64,000 bases of DNA from Cyclina sinensis (Eukaryota; Mollusca; Bivalvia; Venerida; Veneridae). The notes under the pieces were generated by a model. That model was not told the DNA's origin. It ran no database searches and saw only the letters and a list, made by a program, of their open reading frames with translations. The position numbers were made by a program, and so were the translations under genes. The stretch covers positions 46,254,352 through 46,318,351 of the forward strand of contig JAAONU010000011.1 in the NCBI GenBank assembly GCA_012932295.1, written 5' to 3'. Position 1 is the stretch's first letter. Each line of letters opens with the position of its first letter. Shown piece by piece: positions 34,691 to 46,998 of this stretch.

Positions 34691-36502
34691 CAATCAGAAA
34701 GTAAAGATATTGGTTACCTAGTGACAACTGGCGTTGAACATCAGAAGTAGTTTAAGCTATCAAACAAGAAGGAATTTGATCTATCAGTTGTTCATAGAGG
34801 CTCTGTGTTGTTGATCCAAATGTCTGCATATGTAATTGCATGATAGCTGTAAACAAGTTGACACAGTTCCTGAATGTACAACTGCAAGGTTTTTCACATC
34901 CATTCTTTCAGTACAGTACAGTTTGCATGATTTGTACATTTTTTTCTTCAACTCCGCGGACAGAAGGAAAACCACGCAGAAACTCTGAGAAACTCACTAA
35001 TTCAGGGAGGTGTCCTGGAGACAAAATTTGTCTGATATCGGCGGTGTTTACTGTGAAACTGCATTTCATCAATCCTCAAACCTCCGTGATTTGTTTTCGC
35101 ATTAAGCTGACTGAAACGTTAATTTGTCAAGTGAAATTTCATTTACTTACTCTTTTTATCCTCATGTTTTATGAAGTGTTTTATTTTGATCTGTAACATG
35201 TTTTTGACAGCTGACTTAGAAATATGCAATATCATTTGTTGGTCTCATGACCTTATGACCTGTACATGCATGATATATTGTGTCTCAATCTTTAATTGGT
35301 TCCTAATTATAAGATATGACCTTTAACATTAAACAACAGTAATTTTCCATCAAATATTCACATTACGTCACTTTACAAGCTTCAGACACCATGTACTTAA
35401 TATAGCGGGAAATACACGTTTTTGACTGAAATCAGAGACATCAAAAAGTTTGGTTTTGTATTACTAGTTCGATCATTGATACCGAATGCCTATATCAGAA
35501 GGTATCTGTTGAAAAGCAACAATACAAATAGATTTACAGCAAAACTACTCAACACCTACCTGATATCTTGTTAAGTTAATTTACTTTAATTGCTTCAATT
35601 TATATACTTTCAAATTTTAAAATGGTGCTGCGTTTGTGACAATTCACTCGTAAATAAACTAAAAAATGATAAACAAACTGCTAATCTAAACAATCAAAAT
35701 ATGAACAAATATGTTAGCAAAACTCTGTATGTTCTTGATGAAAGTGTTTCACATGTATAAATTTTATAATGATTACTTTTTTACATATTTAAAATGGGAA
35801 ATATTTAGCAAAAGCTCTCATCATGAAGCATTAAAATATTCGTGGAGAATCTCCAGGGGAAAAAATCTAACACTCTTAAAAAAGTGGCATTTGTAAGTCG
35901 AAGAGATTCAGAGGGTTTTTTCAAGGAGAGACTCCATGGATTTTGGAAGTTTGTGTCTATCGTGCTTGCAGAGGTAGTACAAAATTTGTACATACCATGC
36001 AAGCTGTACTGTTGTTCGAACACTGGTTCTGCGAACTACTTATTGCAGTGGCAGGAGTACAAACTGCCCTCATAGGTGGTCAATTTAAATGTACTCACAG
36101 TTTTATTGTTATAAATATTCTGTATGATTTCAGTAACATAAGATGTATTTGAAATTCTCACATCTTCTGAATCTTCAGCGCTGACTTGATGCTGTGCATC
36201 TACGGGTTTTTTTTTTTCATTATAACCTGACATTGGGAAAGAAGTTCTATAATATGGAAACCTGTAAAGATTTTGGGTCTAAATGTCAAGAATGGATGAA
36301 AGATAAAATGAATATGTCCATCAATAGTATATAAACAAAACAGACCAGTCTGGAATCAAGGGTACCAGTTTGAACAACAAATAAAATGACAGTATAGCAA
36401 GCAATTCATAAAACTTGTGACTTGCAGTACTGTTCACAAAGCTGGAATAAAATTAAAGCTGCTTTGTTGTTAAATTAAGGTGGTATGTAAGTCAATTTTT
36501 GA

Positions 36503-37596
36503 CCTTCAAGTGTGGCCTTGACCTTAAGCTGGCACAAGGGTAAGATGGGTTCTGCACATTGCCCAGTTGGGGTGAACATTTGGGTCAAGTTTGAAGAAAA
36601 TCCTTCCATTAGTATAGAATTTATAGAGCAGACACGACATATTGTCTAGTATTGATTGTAAGTAAATTAAAAGACTTAAAAAGGGGCATAACTTTGTCAA
36701 AATGCAATACAGAGTTATGAAACTTGACCTGCATATCTTACTTGTGATACCTCATATATCTTTTAAGTTTCAAGCAAATACCTGTGCTAGTTTCAGAAAT
36801 ATTCAAGTACATGTTAAAATTTAAGAACATTTTCTAAGTCAATTTTGACCTTCAAGTGTGACCTTGACCTTAAGCCGGCAAAAGGGTAACATGGGTTCTG
36901 CACATAACCTTGTTGAGTTGAACATTTGAGTAAAGTTTGAAGAAAATTCTATCATTAGTGTAGGATTTATATAGCGGACATGACATATTGTCTAATATTT
37001 GATTGTATGTAAATTTGAAGACTTAAAAAGGGGCATAACTTTGTCAAAATGCAATACAGAGTTATGAAACTTGACCTGCGTATCCTAATTATGACACTTC
37101 ATACATATTTTAAGTTTCAAGCAAATACTTTTTCTAGTTTCAGAAATATTCAAATACATGTTAAAATTTAAGAATATTTTCTAAGTCAATTTTTTACCTT
37201 CAAGTGTGACCTTGACCTTAAGCCGGAAAAAGGGTAACATGGGTTCTGCACATCCCCTTGTTGAGGTGAACATTTGAGCCAAGATTAAAAAAATCTTTCA
37301 ATTAGTGTAGGACTTACAGAGCGGACACGACATTATGTCTAATATTTGATTGTTTGATATTTGACCTTCAATTGTGACCTTGACCTTGAGCTGACACATG
37401 GGCAACATGGGTTCTGCACATCCCTTTGTTGAGGTGAACATTTCAGCCAAGTTTGAAGAAAATCCTTCAGTTGGTATAGGATTTATAGAGCGGACACGAT
37501 AATGGAGACGGACGGACGGAGGGACCGACCGACGGACGGACGCGACAAAACGAATCCATTATAGCTCCCCCCCACATTTTGTGGTGGGGGTATAAT
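36503..37596. mobile_element. Tandem core and right end of a Helentron-like element
   Basis: Units starting gaccttcaagtgtgaccttg begin at about 36503, 36846, 37195 and 37362, so two ~345-bp units are followed by a short one. A gacggacggacgg-type run at 37505-37545 and the terminal hairpin gctcccccccacattttgtg, then gtgggggtataa, follow. A left end was not found. Confidence 0.7.
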
Positions 37597-38924
37597 TAAA
37601 CATTTAAATTTTCGCATGTGTTACTTTAATCATCATGAGACTCAAACTAAAATGTCCCGTGTTGAATCCTTGGGATTCTATATCTAACTGCTTGCAAGAT
37701 GTTGCTATCAAATATATATTCCAGGCATATTTAACTGATTTTAGTTTGATCACTGGTGTGACTTGACTATACACCATGTGCTATCAAAGGCATCTAATGA
37801 CTAAACTTGCATAGGTGGGGTGCATGATCTAGATTCATTAAATACTTATGATTGCTTTATCAAAAAATAATGAACAAAATCTATTAACTCCACAGATTGT
37901 TAATTCCATATTCCTTGGAGTTACTTGTATTTAAGTTGTTTATCCTTATTTAAGGTGACATCATAACTGCAGACCTCGCTGACTATAGAAAGTTGCAAAA
38001 ATATATTTCTTAACAAAGAAAAAAAAAGATTTAGGAAAAAGATTTTACCTTTGAGTGATATACCATCAAATATATCAAGGTGTCAAGTTCAGATGCATAG
38101 TAATTTAATGACCAAAGCAACAGACCTGAGTGATTAAATAATTATACATGTGAATGTGGAACCATGATAAATACAATGGCAGATCACGAAAACTGTAAAA
38201 TCTATTTTAATTCTAACACATATTTATAAGGAGTGCAAGTATGTGCACTATTTACCAGTGAAGTACACAATGAGGTCAGCGGTCAAGCGATTGTGTTCAG
38301 CACGATATAATGTAGAAATATATCACAGTCAATTTTTTCTTTGTTTACTGATGGTGTAAGAAGTGAAAATATAATTATAATGAAAGAAAATCCTACAATG
38401 GTGTAGCAATCTTGTTTTTCCAAAGTCTGTCTTTGAGAAAACAAACTTGAGTCACCTTAAAACATTAAATAATAACCAACTTTTGACCATTCTGACCACT
38501 TGACTTCTGCTCTGATAGCTTTGTGTAAAAACTGGATAAGATGTTCCAATTTGCAAGACTATGTAAATGTGATCCGCATTTACACTGTCTGTATATTTAA
38601 CTAGTGTTGTTCCTACACATATCCCTAACTTCAACTGCTTTTTCTGTTAACATAAAGGGTAAAAATGATTTTCTTTTTAACTCAAATGAGAACTGTTTTT
38701 CTCAATAAAAGAAAACCTTTGCTTTGATAAATATTCATTAAAGATTATAGTATATATTCATTTCAGCAGAAAATAGCATTTGGTCTGTGACATCAACATA
38801 ATACAACTAGCTCTTGGTCAATACAAGATGAGGTGAAAAGGACAAAAATATGATGAAACAGCTGTTGAATATTTTCATCTTTATACAGTGTAGCTTTCTG
38901 AGCCTTGGTATTCTACTCAACCAG

Positions 38925-39397
38925 TAGTCTCAATATTTCGACTGCAAGACCGACCGATTTACAAACTGATATAACATAGATGTCGGCCTTTACGTCTCAA
39001 CCAGTTAGATTCAAAACTGTGTCAGAAATCGAGGTTTAAAAATATAACCGATCGATAAACTGCCGTCAGGTAGAGTTTTAGCGGTGTCCAACAAAAACAT
39101 GTTGACATGTGTAGAGTTTATAAGTGTAATGCATAAAAAACAAAAAAATTTCTTATCTATTTTCTCTTATATTGATTACGTTTGGAATAAGCTTGACAGG
39201 TATGTATTTTTTTTTCAAGAAATATTGAGAGTAAATATATATTTGAAGCCGTCAAAGTCAGCGACGAGATTCTGGTCGCTGGCATATACACATAGAAGAA
39301 AACTTTCTGCATTGTTCTGAATCGTAAGTGGGTTGTGCGCTAAGGGCGACCATCATCTATATAATAAAAAGCCCTGGCGCACAATTTGTTGGGCTAG
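38925..39397. mobile_element. Possible hAT-type MITE, 473 bp
   Basis: The 8-bp direct repeat TCAACCAG flanks it at 38917-38924 and 39398-39405. The left end TAGTCTCAATATTT and the reverse complement of the right end (c)TAGCCCAACAAATT agree at about nine of fourteen positions. An 8-bp duplication fits hAT. The imperfect ends keep this tentative. Confidence 0.45.
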
Positions 39398-40599
39398 TCA
39401 ACCAGCTGATGAAACAAGATGTTTATGTACCATTATGTGTATGCTTCATATCTATCTATCTTCACATAAGGGATAGAAACAATTATTTAATCAATATTTG
39501 AATATTTTATTCTACATTGAAATATATATTTAAATATTTGGTATCTAAGTGTTTTTGAATGTCCAGTTGTGGGTACCGTATTTTGCCCCATCTAGCCCCC
39601 AGGGTGCTTAGAAAATTCAAGATAAGAATCTGAAATTTCAAAAGTCTAAGCCTTGTGGTTTCTGAAAAGAAGACTTTTAGAAAGCTAGCCTATATATAAC
39701 CTCTGTGAAACATCTCACCCTCCTTGCAGTGCAAAAAGTGACCCCAGGGGCAAGGACTGAATTGAACAAACTTGGTAGAGGTCACTAGACAATGTTTTGT
39801 GCAAACTTTCAGAACTTTTGGCCCTTATATAAAAAATTTTCAAATATTTTCCTATATTTTTCTGTGTACAACATATGACCCACAGGGTAGGGTCAATAGT
39901 GACACCACTGTAATAATTTGAACAAACTTGATAGTGGTCCACTAGATAATGCTACACGCTTAATTTCAAAAGTCTTAGACTTGCGATTTCTAACAAAAAG
40001 ATTTTTGAAGACATTGCCTATGTAAGTCTATGAAAAGGCTCTGACTCCTGTGGCAAAGTTTGAACAATCTTGGCAGAAGTCCACATGACAATGCTTCATC
40101 CCAAATTTAAGGACTCTGGGCCTTGTGCTTTCATATAAGAAAAATTCTAAAGATTTTCCTATGCATTTCTAATTTCTAACAGTGGAGCTAATAGCAACCT
40201 TAGACTGAGGTCCACTTGACAATGTTACACACTCAATTTCTGAGCTCTTGGCCTGGTGGTTTTAGACAATAAGATTTTTAAGTTGCCACAGCATCTAGAG
40301 TTCTGCATGGATTGAAATTCTTTGAAAAACATGGGTACAACTTGAAGGATGGAACATCCCAGCCAAATTTTATTAACTCTGACCTTGTGTTATAGGAGGA
40401 GATGTTGTTTAAAGTAAAAGTTTCTGGTGCCCTATTAATACACGACAGATGCGGGGTGATCACAAAAGCTCACCATGAGCACACTGTATTGAATCCAGAA
40501 TGATAGTGAAGTAAACTGAATCATCTGTAGCATTAGGGTGTTAGCAGCTCACTTGTATCTACGTGACACAAACGGTTTTCTAGTGCTTGGGCAGAGACA

Positions 40600-40990
40600 G
40601 ATGCGAAGAAAGGACGACTAACTGAGGCGAACAATAAGATCCGCCAGAAGATTTCGGATGTCATCAGATCAACAACTCACTGTTTTTGGAGGTGGCAGGT
40701 ATCGTCAAAATCAGTATATCATTGGTCCTAAGATTTGATGACAGTAAGATGTCTTGCATGAGCACCAGGTGCATTCTATGGATGTGAAGCAGAGACAGAT
40801 GAAGACTTCTACAGTGTTTCTTCAATGGCTACAGCATGACTGGTACCTTCTCGACAGAATCATAAATATGGCTGAAACCTGGGTACACTAGTCTTCTACA
40901 AGCAAAGGGATGAAAAACAAATTGTCTATCTGGAAATCTACAAACTTACTGCCACCTAAGTTGGCAGACTTATGCCGCTGGTGTTTTTTG
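40600..40990 (+). pseudogene. mariner transposase remnant (central part)
   Basis: With frameshifts it reads EVAGIVKISIS (mariner EVAxxxGIS block), then STVFLQWLQHDWYLLDRIIN and MAETWVH, followed by a stop. The last block is the mariner xxxMDETWVH motif, with the first catalytic Asp changed to Ala. A further 30 codons, LSIWKSTNLLPPKLADL, fit the sequence after that motif. Not functional. Confidence 0.75.
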
Positions 40991-42027
40991 AACAGGTGTG
41001 GTAATGCATGCTAGGATCAGGTCAGTCAAGGGTGCAAATTATTCAGAGGTATCTATTTTTTAGTTACATAATTATGTATTCCCATAACATGACTGACTCT
41101 TGGATTTTAAGAAATATTTTGTACAACCACCTCACCTTTTTTAAAAATAGAATAACAACAGATATACCTTTTCCATCTCACATTTTCAAATTTGTCTCCA
41201 TTCCAAACACTGGTTTTGATTTGGTAAACAGGTTGTTTGATCACGACTGATTGTGGCCATTTACAAGAAACATCCAGCCCTGGCTGATGAGTTAGAGGCT
41301 TGCTGCAGTAGACTGTCCTCAAGTTCCAGAGGCTCACCCACCCTCCATATTCCCGTTACCTGGTCCCACAAAATTTCACCTATTTCCGACCCCTCAAGAA
41401 CTGCTTACTCACTATTCTGACAGTAAATACCTTTTTGTTCATGTGGAACTTGCTGTGTGACAACAGTAATACATCTGGCGCATTGCCAATAAAAGATGAG
41501 GTGAATAGACAGCAAACAATATAACAGCTGTTGATTATTTTAATCTTTATTCCCTATATTTCTCTGCTTTCTTTTGACAAGCTTTTGTATTCTTGTCAGT
41601 TGAATGGTAATATTTCTCATTGTTCTATGCAGGAACAATTTTCTCATGCATTTTATGTATTAACAAGAAGTGCTAATTTTATCTCCAAGGGTTCCTTGCT
41701 GTGCCCAAATAAAGGTAGATCACATGTATTATCACATACTGCCTTGAATTATGGCTTAATAGTCAAGTAAGTGTAATTCTTATCCTAATCCTTCAATTAA
41801 GTAACAACCTTTTGTCTAACTTAAATGGTCTTGGTCATTAGAAGTGTTTGAACCTTTGATCTTCAATCAGTGAAAGGTATAGCATTTCAAGACAACAGCT
41901 GTAACCTTTCCACCATAAAGGGGGTGGAGGTTTGTTATATGGGCGGTTCTTTACAAGTGACTGGAAAATTCTTTAACAGTTGTAGGAAAGAGTGCAATGT
42001 ACAAGTCCATTCAATTTGCATTCACAA

Positions 42028-42150
42028 CAAGAAGTCAGTAGAACCGATGGATGCTCCCCGAATAAATGCCAATTCCAAAAGGGCTATTGCATAAAACGTA
42101 TTTTTTTAGAGTATAAAAAAAAATAACAAAGGGCAATAACTCCTAAATTA
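42028..42150. mobile_element. Left-end fragment of the 'ATGCTCCCC' Helentron-like family
   Basis: It reads caacaagaagtcagtagaac, then cgatggatgctccccgaata, like 30613. It ends abruptly after cctaaattatacata with no core or right end. Confidence 0.7.
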
Positions 42151-42426
42151 TACATACATTGGTTGTGTATTTTGCAAATCTCTCGAGGCAAAGATTCCAG
42201 TGTGATCAGTAAAAAGCTCTAAGTGTGATCAGGAAAATACACAACCGATGACAATCCAGTCACCCAGACCTTTACTGTATTAGTAACCTTTCTCTTATAT
42301 ACCTTTATATCCTATCTGCCATGATAAGGTATACATATATGTCACCTATGTAAACAACTGTAATCACCTGACAGCAAATTTTGCATGATTAACAGGCGTG
42401 ATAAAAGTGATTTCATCACATAAGAA

Positions 42427-42790
42427 CAGGAGCTGTCAATCGAGACAGCACCCTCGACTATTTAAGTACTGGACAGTTAATAAAGGGGTAACTAACAAAA
42501 AATTAATCTAATTCATGATCTATAGAAAAAGAGACAAGAATCTTCTCCATGGTTGATGAAATATCATATAATATTTATTATTTTATCACTGATATTGATA
42601 AGAAAATTGTAGAACATAATTTATATGTGGGCGATGATAAGAAACATATATTAGAAGTTTGAAGTAAATCCCTAAACAAAGAAAGAAGTTATAATAAAAT
42701 ATTAAAATTTTTAAGGAAAATTCTAAATTTTAAAATGCGAAAACAGACCCCGACGCCAGGGTGAGTAGGACAGCTCTCCATATACTTCAT
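42427..42790. mobile_element. Short element with GCTGTC hairpin, related to the 14031 family
   Basis: The left end reads caggagctgtcaatcgagac, then agcaccctcgacta: a GCTGTC/GACAGC hairpin followed by cctcgacta, as at 14031. The interior is AT-rich without clear tandem units. The right boundary, near gtgagtaggacagctc at about 42765-42785, is approximate. Confidence 0.5.
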
Positions 42791-44261
42791 ACAGTTGAGT
42801 TAAAAATCCATATTTCAAAGCAGATTTTCTGCAGAATTTCTTTTGTTAAATATCTTACATTTCTGGTGTGAAACTGATTTGGCCCAAAGGCATTTGATAC
42901 TTTGCATGCAATATTTGTTATGTGAAGATGTTTTTGGCAAATAAACTTTTCATTTTTGCTCTCCTTTTCAATATAAATGCAAAAATCTTTTAGAACAAAT
43001 AGCTGCAGACATCACTGTGAGGTTAGAATGACTGATACAATATTGACTGAAACAATATAATGACCCAAGGGTTTCAAGAGACCCATCTTACATGTGGAGT
43101 GAAAGATTGTTCTATGATGTATTACAATAGTCAAACAATAGCCTGATCATGTGTGTAAGGATAAGGTATATAAAATAAGAGATATCGCTTTCAGTCAAAC
43201 ATTACCTCTGCTTCGAGTACAACAATTACAAACTCTCCATCAAACAAATGTTCTCAATGAAGATAATGTCCTGAGACAGCTGGGTCATGATTTTAACACA
43301 GGCACAATAATTTCGCAGAAAATTTTGCGGCCATAACACATTTGAAATCTTACTGTAGATGTACACAACTATGCTTAACAGTGTTGTCTTAAAAAGTTTC
43401 ACTCGTTGCTGAAACTGGGGTAGCACTTACAAAGCACAACACATTTCCATTTCCAAAACTGAAAGATCTAAAACACCCAAATCTGCAAGGAAACTATATT
43501 GATAGGTGAAGTATTTTAATATTCATTATACATGTACTTTTAAAGGTCAATATGTATGCTAAAAAGTACCAAATAATTCAGAATGTAAGGACTATCTGAG
43601 GACCATGCCCCTGTACCCATTTAGATGATGGCCTTTACTTACAAGGTATGCTCCTGGCTGAGAAATAGTGCTGAACATTTTTTCTACAGACTGACAGACA
43701 GCCTGACAGATTGAAGAATTCAAATATAGTCTCCATTTACTTGTAACCTTTGGTGTAATTATGAGTTTCCAATTATAGTTTTTAACTGACTGCATGGAAG
43801 TGTGAACAACATCATGAAAACAATCTCTCAAGCATGAAATAGTGTATGCAATCCTAATTTTAGAACAAAAATTTCATCACAGTTGCATTTCTTTGGCACT
43901 TCTGTATTTTCAACAAAACAAATAGTAAATTTTTTAACATTTAAGCATAAATTTACTTTTATGAAGCAATTCAATTCTTCATAAAGATTGTTTATTGCTG
44001 TTTCCTGTGAATTAGAGAAGCTCTTTATTGTGTTTTGAATGCATTGTAACAGATAAAAAACAGTGTCAAGAAAAAAAACATTCAAATGTCATGTGACATG
44101 AATTCTTGTCAGAAGAGCAGAATAACATGGTCATACGTCTTCAGAACAGTTATTTACGAATGATCAACAAGAAGATGTCTTAGAAAAACATTTTTTTACA
44201 ATCACCATCAGGACATGTTGTTCACGATTGTAAGCAATCTTACAGAAAATGCAAAATATAT

Positions 44262-45461
44262 CAAAAGGGCCATGAAGGTCCTGGATCGCTTGCCTGAGTG
44301 CTTTGGCTGTGGGTTTGCTGTTGAGCAAACTTCAGAAGCAGTATTAAATTTTCTAACTGAAGATCTGTAGGTGCCTACAAACCAAATTAAGTATCATTCA
44401 ATCAATAAAGGCTCTATGACAGAAAGCAAAAAATCTATTCTAAGCTGCAATAAACTTTACCTTGACCCAATGACCTCAAACCCCACCTAAGGGTAGAGGT
44501 CCATGCAAGGGACTTGCATATCAAATATCAAAGATATTGGTCTATAAATAAAGGTTGTATGAGGCAAAATAGATAAATCTATTTTTAGCCTTGGTGACCT
44601 TAACCCAAATATAACGATAGTGGTTCATGCAAGGTGTCTATATACCAAATATTTAAAACATCAATCGACAAAGGTTCTATGACAGAAAGTAGAAAAAAAA
44701 GTCTATTTCTAGTCTCAGTGACCTTGACCCAAGTGAATAGCAGAGATTCATGCCAGGTGCCTATATACCAAATATCTAAGATATCTGTCAATAAATTAAG
44801 GCTCTATGAAGAAAACTTGAAAAGACTATTTTTTGCCTTTGTGACACAGGGGCAGGGCCAAGATTTAAACAAATCTGGAAGAAGTCTACTAGGCTATGTT
44901 ACACATCAAATATCATAACTGTGGTTACTGACAAGAAGATTTTAATTTTTTTTACTATGCAAGTCTTTACAAAAATTAAGTGACCCCTGGGGTAGGATCA
45001 GTTTTGACCAGAAGAGCATCATTTGAATAATCTTGGCAGAGGACTTCTAGATGATGCTCTAAGCAAAATATCTAAGCACTAGGTCTTCTGGTTTCATAGA
45101 AGAAGATTTTCAAATTTATCCCTAAATAAGCCTTTATTAAATCAAGTTACCCTAGAAGACCTCTAGATGATACAGCATGTCAAATATCTAAGCTCTAAGT
45201 ATTGTGGTTTTAGACAAGAAGGTTTTCAAAGATTTTTCTTTTGGTTGCCATAGCAACAGAGTTCTGCATGGAACTGAATTCTTTGAACAATTTAGGTAGA
45301 GCTTCATGCAAGCAACATCCCTGCCAAGTTTCATTAACTTTGGCCGAGTGGTTTCAGAGGAAATGATGTTTGAATTGAAATATTAATGCACTAACGCACA
45401 ATGACAGACAACGGACATCATGCAATCACAATAGCTCACATGAGCAGCTCAGGTGAGCTAA
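44262..45461. mobile_element. AGGGCC-hairpin Helentron-like element, complete but diverged
   Basis: The left end is caaaagggccatgaaggtcc, then tggatcgcttgcctga. The right end is cacatgagcagctcaggtga, then gctaa. The core has diverged units with ttctatgacagaaag, agtctcagtgaccttgaccc and ccaaatatctaagatatctg. The same ends occur at 59397-60059. Confidence 0.7.
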
Positions 45462-45609
45462 AAATTGCATCTTTCATTGTTCATGTAAATTCCTTAATTA
45501 CACGGGATCATCTGCATTCCACTATCACTAAATACAACATGGCAAGTTTTTCCATTACAGTCAAACCTATTTGCAAGACAACCAGCTGGAAGAGGTTACA
45601 GTGGCCTTT

Positions 45610-45965
45610 GTTGGGGGTGGTATCAATGTAAATATGCATATTTTTCATATAAAAGGTGGTATCAATATAAAGATGCCTCTCTTTCAAATGAGAGGTGGTA
45701 TCAATGTAAAGATGTCTCTCTTTCAAATGAGAGGTGGTATCAATGTAAAGATGCCTCCCTTTCATATGTAAGGTCTTATTAATGTAAGGATGCCCCCTTT
45801 CATATGTTAGATGGTATCAATGTAAATATTTATATCTTACATATGTGAGGTGGTATCAATGAAAAGATGCCTCTCTTTCATTATGTGAGGTGGTATCAAT
45901 GAAAAGATGTCTTTCTTACATACATGAGGTGGTATCAATATAAAGATCCCTATCTTTCATAAATA
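45610..45965. repeat. ~40-bp minisatellite, about nine copies
   Basis: The unit is gaggtggtatcaatgtaaag then atgcctctctttcatatgta. Copies differ at the centre (ctctcttt, cccccttt, tctttctt). It starts about 150 bp after the AGGGCC-hairpin element. Confidence 0.88.
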
Positions 45966-46132
45966 CTTGTTTATGCATTTTCTTATAAATTTCAGACCCT
46001 GATGCAAGTTCAGCTTCAGGAGACTTCAGCACTACTCAGTAGATGGCGCACTTGTGGAATTCTGCATAAACAGAAGAAGATTAGTTTAATCCCTGTCCCA
46101 AACCTCACAAGGGCATGACAATTTATACATAC

Positions 46133-46254
46133 TCATAAGCTGTTCATCTCTAGCTCTTCGCCTTGACTGGTTATAGCTGGCATTGAAGGCATCTGTTATC
46201 ATGAGATGGGGACGTGAAAAATATTTTCCCTCCAAAATACATCCATTCAAGTGT
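46133..46254 (-). CDS. CPSF2: CPSF2 exon: [11 protein letters not shown] segment
   Basis: The acceptor is ttatttgcag|A and the donor is ATGA|gtatgt. The first base completes an Arg codon with the previous exon; 40 codons follow, and one base is left over. The translation starts [20 protein letters not shown] and ends in ARDEQLM. It matches family residues of about 182-222, the link from the lactamase core into the beta-CASP domain: human has LLITDSFNATY where this exon has [11 protein letters not shown]. An ORF read straight through the donor gives a longer false protein. It is separated from the upstream exon by a 614-bp intron, the only short intron seen here. Confidence 0.95.
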
Positions 46255-46868
46255 CTGCAAATAAAAAACAGGTACAGTGTTACTTCAATCCAACCAAATG
46301 ATGAAATTTCAAATATAATGGACATTTTTCTCCATTCAGTGCAAAAACTTTGTTTCCAGTTAGTTAAATGAGCAAAATCATAAAAATTCATCAGAAAGAG
46401 CCCGTTTTCAATTAAGAAAAGCTACCAACAAAGGTTACCAAATTAGATCAATTCATCAATAAAGTAAATTTGTTTTTCCCTGGATTGAGATTTGAAAACT
46501 GAGGCAATCAATCTCAATCACATTTGTTGTCCTTATTTAGATTTCCACCCCCCTTTTTTCATTTCATTCAGTAACAAGAGTGCAGAGTGTGATCATAATG
46601 ATTTATGCTGTGTAAAACATTAAATAAATTACAGGTTCTATGTTTGAAATTTCAATGGATCTGGTTTTAGCATTTCAGTATGACATAATCAGGTGTAACT
46701 AGTACCATCAGGATTTATACCTGATCAGGAACTTTTTCCGTAATTACACCAACAAATGATTTCAGTAACTGACTATGAAGCTCTTTCAAATGTATGTGCA
46801 TTTACAATTATATTTAAGTACCGTTACTTGTTACCAGAAACTATCATAAACAGATTTTATCGTTGCAC
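46255..46868 (-). other. CPSF2: CPSF2 short intron, 614 bp
   Basis: This is a GT-AG intron between two adjacent CPSF2 exons. It starts gtgcaa and ends ttatttgcag on the minus strand. No mobile element, tandem repeat or RNA gene is visible inside it. Confidence 0.9.
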
Positions 46869-46998
46869 CTTTCTTTCTTGTGGTTGTAGTCAACGGCATA
46901 CACAATCTCTTCCTCTCCTTCTTTCAGGATTTTCCAGATAGTTCCACCGATCATGTGACCTGCTGGTAGAGGGGTTATCTGTAAACCATGGCCCTTAC
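46869..46998 (-). CDS. CPSF2: CPSF2 exon: lactamase-fold segment with [11 protein letters not shown] motif
   Basis: The exon is entered from an acceptor reading ttttttcag and leaves at GAAAG|gtgcaa. It contributes two bases, 42 codons, then two bases. The translation begins [20 protein letters not shown] and continues through [18 protein letters not shown]. In the family this covers roughly residues 139-181. The PAGHMIGG block is the counterpart of the HAGHVLG metal-ligand motif of CPSF73, and [10 protein letters not shown] matches the strand carrying the GDFSRQEDRHL motif there. CPSF100 proteins have lost several zinc ligands and are structural partners, and this clam sequence shows the same CPSF100-type wording, including Asn in place of Ser after the VD pair. 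The preceding exon is not in the window. Confidence 0.95.

Larger units (their letters stand above)
30150..46132 (-). other. CPSF2: CPSF2 intron, 15,983 bp
   Basis: GT-AG intron (gtatgt ... ttttttcag). It contains a Helentron-like element (30613-31079), the candidate cassette exon (31659-31763), a copy of the large Helentron-like family with a retroposed insert (32554-33769), element ends at 34505 and 42427, a tandem core (36503-37596), a possible 8-bp-duplicating element (38925-39397), a mariner remnant (40600-40990), a truncated element (42028-42150), a tandem element (44262-45461) and a 40-bp minisatellite (45610-45965). I see nothing identifiable in 31080-31650, 31770-32550, 33770-34500, 34700-36480, 37600-38910, 39406-40590, 41000-42020 and 42800-44260. 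Confidence 0.85.
17735..46998 (-). other. CPSF2: CPSF2 (CPSF100) gene body, four internal exons visible
   Basis: This is the only host gene I can identify. Four minus-strand exons with AG/GT boundaries join in frame: 130 bp (2+42 codons+2), 122 bp (1+40 codons+1), 89 bp (2+29 codons) and 99 bp (33 codons). The joined protein follows animal CPSF2 almost residue for residue with no gap. CPSF2 is the non-catalytic metallo-beta-lactamase/beta-CASP partner of CPSF73 (CPSF3) in the nuclear complex that cleaves pre-mRNA after AAUAAA; it also works in histone pre-mRNA processing. The 5' exons (about 138 residues) and all exons after about residue 285 are outside the window, so promoter and polyadenylation site cannot be seen. 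The assignment rests on recalled family sequence, not a database search. Confidence 0.92.

Noticed and set aside
35805..36233. Several overlapping frames on both strands near 35.9-36.2 kb
   Set aside because: No frame resembles a known protein and all depend on AT-rich open stretches; possible splice signals are not coherent.
43592..44085. Two minus-strand frames with a good gtaagt donor near 43638
   Set aside because: The implied exon is 41 bp, out of phase with CPSF2, and the peptide is not recognisable; treated as chance.
46086..46391. A 101-residue protein starting at 46391
   Set aside because: Only 46133-46254 is exon; the rest reads through the intron on both sides.
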